Shown piece by piece: positions 7,991 to 9,679 of a stretch of 9,679 nt of DNA. Each line of letters opens with the position of its first letter. The first letter of the stretch is position 1. The position numbers were made by a program, and so were the translations under genes. The notes below the pieces were generated by a model, which was not told where the DNA came from, did not search any database, and saw only the letters and a list, made by a program, of their open reading frames with translations. The stretch is from Acidobacteriota bacterium. GTDB lineage: Bacteria; Acidobacteriota; Holophagae; Thermotomaculales; Thermotomaculaceae. The stretch is taken from contig WFPG01000251.1 of assembly GCA_015487755.1 (NCBI GenBank), forward strand, positions 1 to 9,679. Direction: 5' to 3'.

Positions 7991-7993
7991 GGT

Positions 7994-8536
7994 ATGTCTT
8001 TTCACTTTGAAGCAAGATTCGGAGCAATAGGCGGACAGGGGATTATTACTGCGGGAGCCTTTCTTGCTACCGCCGCAATTATGCAGGGAATGAACGCTGT
8101 TCAAAGCCCTACCTATACTTCTCAGGTTAGAGGAGGCCCCACAAAGGTTGATGTAATTATAAGCGAGGATGAAATCCTTTTTAACAGATGCACAAAACTT
8201 GACCTCTTCCTTGCAACGGCTCAAAGGCCTTACGACCTTTACTACACCGATTTAAAGGATGACACACTTGTAATACTTGAAGAAAACCTTGTTAAAAATG
8301 TAAGGGAAGACGGCAGGAAGATAATTAAGGTGCCTATTATTGAGTTGGCTGAAAAAGAGATAGGCTTAACTGTTACAACCTCTGTTATTGCAACAGGTAT
8401 TGTTGTTGCGGTTACGGAGATTGTAAAACCTGACTTGATGAAAGAGGCTATTTTAAGCAGGGTTCCAAAAGGGACTGAGGCTATCAATATCAAGGCTTTT
8501 GAATTGGGATACGAAGTTGGAAAAAAATACAGATAA
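7994..8536 (+). CDS. korC: 2-oxoglutarate:ferredoxin oxidoreductase gamma subunit
   Basis: This 180-residue subunit is of the 2-oxoacid oxidoreductase gamma/KE type, with the phosphate-loop-like GAIGGQG at 10-16 and the strongly conserved SPTYTSQVRGGPT segment at 38-50. In crystallised relatives the equivalent domain bridges the subunits and contributes to CoA binding; that role is carried over by homology. Its start is three bases after the korB stop, with AGGGGAG (7981-7987) inside the end of korB. With korD, korA and korB it completes a four-subunit enzyme, so no further subunit is needed. Confidence 0.93.
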   Translation: MSFHFEARFGAIGGQGIITAGAFLATAAIMQGMNAVQSPTYTSQVRGGPTKVDVIISEDEILFNRCTKLDLFLATAQRPYDLYYTDLKDDTLVILEENLVKNVREDGRKIIKVPIIELAEKEIGLTVTTSVIATGIVVAVTEIVKPDLMKEAILSRVPKGTEAINIKAFELGYEVGKKYR

Positions 8537-8540
8537 GGAG
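8535..8540 (+). promoter_or_regulatory. Ribosome binding site that fixes the ndk start
   Basis: AAGGAG overlaps the korC stop codon and stands 11 bases before the ATG at 8552, a slightly long spacing. The in-frame GTG at 8540 falls on this site and is not usable, so ndk starts at 8552. Confidence 0.7.
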
Positions 8541-8551
8541 TGGAATTAGAG

Positions 8552-8965
8552 ATGGAAAGAACTTTAGGGATTATCAAACCTGATGCTGTTTCAAAAGGAT
8601 ACGCAGGCAAAATCCTTGCAATTGTGGAAGAAAACGGTTTTAAAATTGTAGGGTTAAAGAAAATTAAACTGACGAAAGAGAAAGCGGAAGGCTTTTACTA
8701 TGTTCACAAAGACAAGCCTTTCTTTAACTCTCTTACAGACTTTATGTCTGAAGGCCCGATTATTGTAATGGTTCTTGAAAAAGAAAACGCAATTGCCGAT
8801 TGGAGAAAACTCATGGGCGCTACAAACCCTGAGAATGCGGAAGAAGGCACATTAAGGAAGATGTTTGCGGAAAACATTGAGAGAAACGCTGTTCACGGCT
8901 CCGATTCTCCGGAATCGGCAAAGTATGAAATCTCATACTTCTTTAATGCACTTGAATTAGTGTAA
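8552..8965 (+). CDS. ndk: Nucleoside diphosphate kinase
   Basis: This 137-residue cytoplasmic kinase transfers the gamma-phosphate between nucleoside triphosphates and diphosphates through a phosphohistidine. The N-terminus [13 protein letters not shown] is the standard family opening, with Lys9 near the phosphates. Arg102 and Asn112 lie in the nucleotide site, and His115 in NAVHGSDS is the phosphorylated residue. The length is typical of bacterial enzymes. It begins 15 bases after korC and ends the cluster just before a strong terminator. Co-expression with succinyl-CoA ligase makes sense because Ndk can spread the phosphate captured by SucCD to other nucleotides; a physical association is not shown by the sequence. 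Confidence 0.97.
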   Translation: MERTLGIIKPDAVSKGYAGKILAIVEENGFKIVGLKKIKLTKEKAEGFYYVHKDKPFFNSLTDFMSEGPIIVMVLEKENAIADWRKLMGATNPENAEEGTLRKMFAENIERNAVHGSDSPESAKYEISYFFNALELV

Positions 8966-8986
8966 TAGGTTTAACTTGAATCAACG

Positions 8987-9010
8987 GGGGGCTTTTTAGC
9001 CCCCTTTTTT
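8987..9010 (+). terminator. Intrinsic terminator after ndk
   Basis: A seven-pair GC-rich stem (GGGGGCT 8987-8993, AGCCCCC 8998-9004) with a TTTT loop is followed by six T residues (9005-9010), 21 bases after the ndk stop. On the opposite strand no T-tract follows the stem, so it is a good terminator only for the forward cluster. The T-tract runs into the stop codon of the convergent gene. Confidence 0.92.
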
Positions 9011-9679
9011 ATTTTCTTGAGCCTAAAAGTATAGGGATATAGATTTTAATAGCAAAATAACCTTCTACCGCTAAAAATATTATCAGTGAGATTAGGGTAA
9101 ACTTTAGTGATAAAAGTGCAAGAAAAATTAAAAATACTGTGTTAAATATCCAGAATACTTTTTTTGTTTCAAGTTTAAGCCTTTTGTTTACAAAAATATA
9201 TGAATAAACAGCCTTTAAGAAAAAGTAAGTATTTACGCTAACCGATATTGAAATTGCAGGTTTTAAGTTTATTTTGTAAAGGGCAAAAAAACTGATAAAA
9301 AGCCCTAAAACCCCTGCCAATTCTATGTAAGTTTGAATAGGTTTTTCTTCCATTGAATGAATAATGCTCCTAAACATGACAAAGTAAAAGTAAAAAACCA
9401 CACCGGGAGACATTATTTGAAGTATGAAAATTGACGGGGAAAACCTTTGAGGAAGCCAGCTTAATATTAGAAATTTTGAAAGGGAAAAAACAAGAAAACC
9501 GCCTGCCAGACCTAAAAAGATTACTATGTCCTGAAAAGGGGAAAGTGATTGTTTTAGAAGTCTAAAATCTTTTTCCGCAACCTTTTCGGCAATTAAAGGC
9601 ATGAAAATTATGTTAAATGCGTAAGTGACAATTTCAACAATTCTCAAAATCCTTGATGTTATGGCAAAATCCGCCGCAA
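9009..9679 (-). CDS. Polysaccharide/oligosaccharide flippase-like membrane protein (5' partial)
   Basis: The frame runs open to the right edge of the window; 222 codons plus a TAA stop are visible and the N-terminal part is missing. The TTG at 9645-9647 is an internal codon, not a start, because matching sequence continues upstream. The protein has about seven hydrophobic stretches. A segment like AFNIIFMPLIAEKVAEKDF near the visible N-terminus resembles the central region of Wzx/MurJ-related MOP-superfamily exporters, in which transport helices are followed by a loop reading P-x-I-A, and the basic tail ends in GSRK. By analogy it would flip lipid-linked sugars across the inner membrane for surface polysaccharide, but the substrate is unknown and identity rests on fold-level pattern only. 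It is convergent with ndk, its stop overlapping the terminator T-tract, so it belongs to a different transcription unit. No terminator for it is visible. Confidence 0.65.
   Translation of the reverse strand, partial: AADFAITSRILRIVEIVTYAFNIIFMPLIAEKVAEKDFRLLKQSLSPFQDIVIFLGLAGGFLVFSLSKFLILSWLPQRFSPSIFILQIMSPGVVFYFYFVMFRSIIHSMEEKPIQTYIELAGVLGLFISFFALYKINLKPAISISVSVNTYFFLKAVYSYIFVNKRLKLETKKVFWIFNTVFLIFLALLSLKFTLISLIIFLAVEGYFAIKIYIPILLGSRK

Noticed and set aside
8540..8542. GTG as the ndk start
   Set aside because: It overlaps the ribosome binding site, and the family N-terminus begins at the ATG at 8552.
8987..9010. Bidirectional terminator serving both convergent genes
   Set aside because: Only the forward strand has a T-tract after the stem. 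The reverse strand continues into mixed sequence.
1..9679. A new defence, mobile or other undescribed multi-gene system
   Set aside because: Every gene belongs to a recognised housekeeping or transporter family. There are no long repeats, integrase or transposase genes, spacer arrays or composition breaks.

Overview
The window reads as an ordinary stretch of core metabolism from an AT-rich, probably anaerobic or microaerophilic bacterium. The ferredoxin-dependent 2-oxoacid oxidoreductase beside succinyl-CoA ligase, and a tRNA nucleotidyltransferase fused to DHH and CBS domains, recall lineages such as Aquificota, Deferribacterota, Desulfobacterota or some Acidobacteriota. I cannot place the organism more precisely. 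Arginine is mostly coded by AGA/AGG throughout, including in the reverse-strand gene, so nothing looks recently transferred.

Layout: bases 1-2448 hold most of a DHH-CBS-nucleotidyltransferase protein whose start lies left of the window. A short gap (2449-2515) carries a probable promoter. It is followed by an adenosine deaminase-family gene (2516-3610). A second gap (3611-3684) carries an extended -10 promoter, a strong stem-loop near the predicted 5' end of the mRNA, and a ribosome binding site. After it come seven tightly packed forward genes: sucC, sucD, korD, korA, korB, korC and ndk (3685-8965), closed by a clear intrinsic terminator (8987-9010). A convergent reverse-strand gene (9009 to the right edge) encodes the C-terminal part of a multi-pass membrane protein of the polysaccharide flippase type.

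How the genes work together: the KorDABC complex interconverts 2-oxoglutarate and succinyl-CoA using ferredoxin. SucCD interconverts succinyl-CoA and succinate with nucleotide phosphorylation, and Ndk equilibrates the nucleoside triphosphates. The cluster is thus a self-contained 2-oxoglutarate-succinate segment of a ferredoxin-linked TCA cycle, which can run oxidatively or reductively. Adenosine deaminase (purine salvage) may be partly co-transcribed, since no terminator separates it from sucC.

I found no mobile element, CRISPR array, RNA gene or undescribed multi-gene system. The points worth a second look are small: a near-identical 17-base motif in two successive promoter regions, the sucC leader hairpin with a duplicated element covering the ribosome binding site, a conservative change in the nucleotide-template motif of the tRNA nucleotidyltransferase, and an Asn in place of the second Asp of the adenosine deaminase TDD motif.
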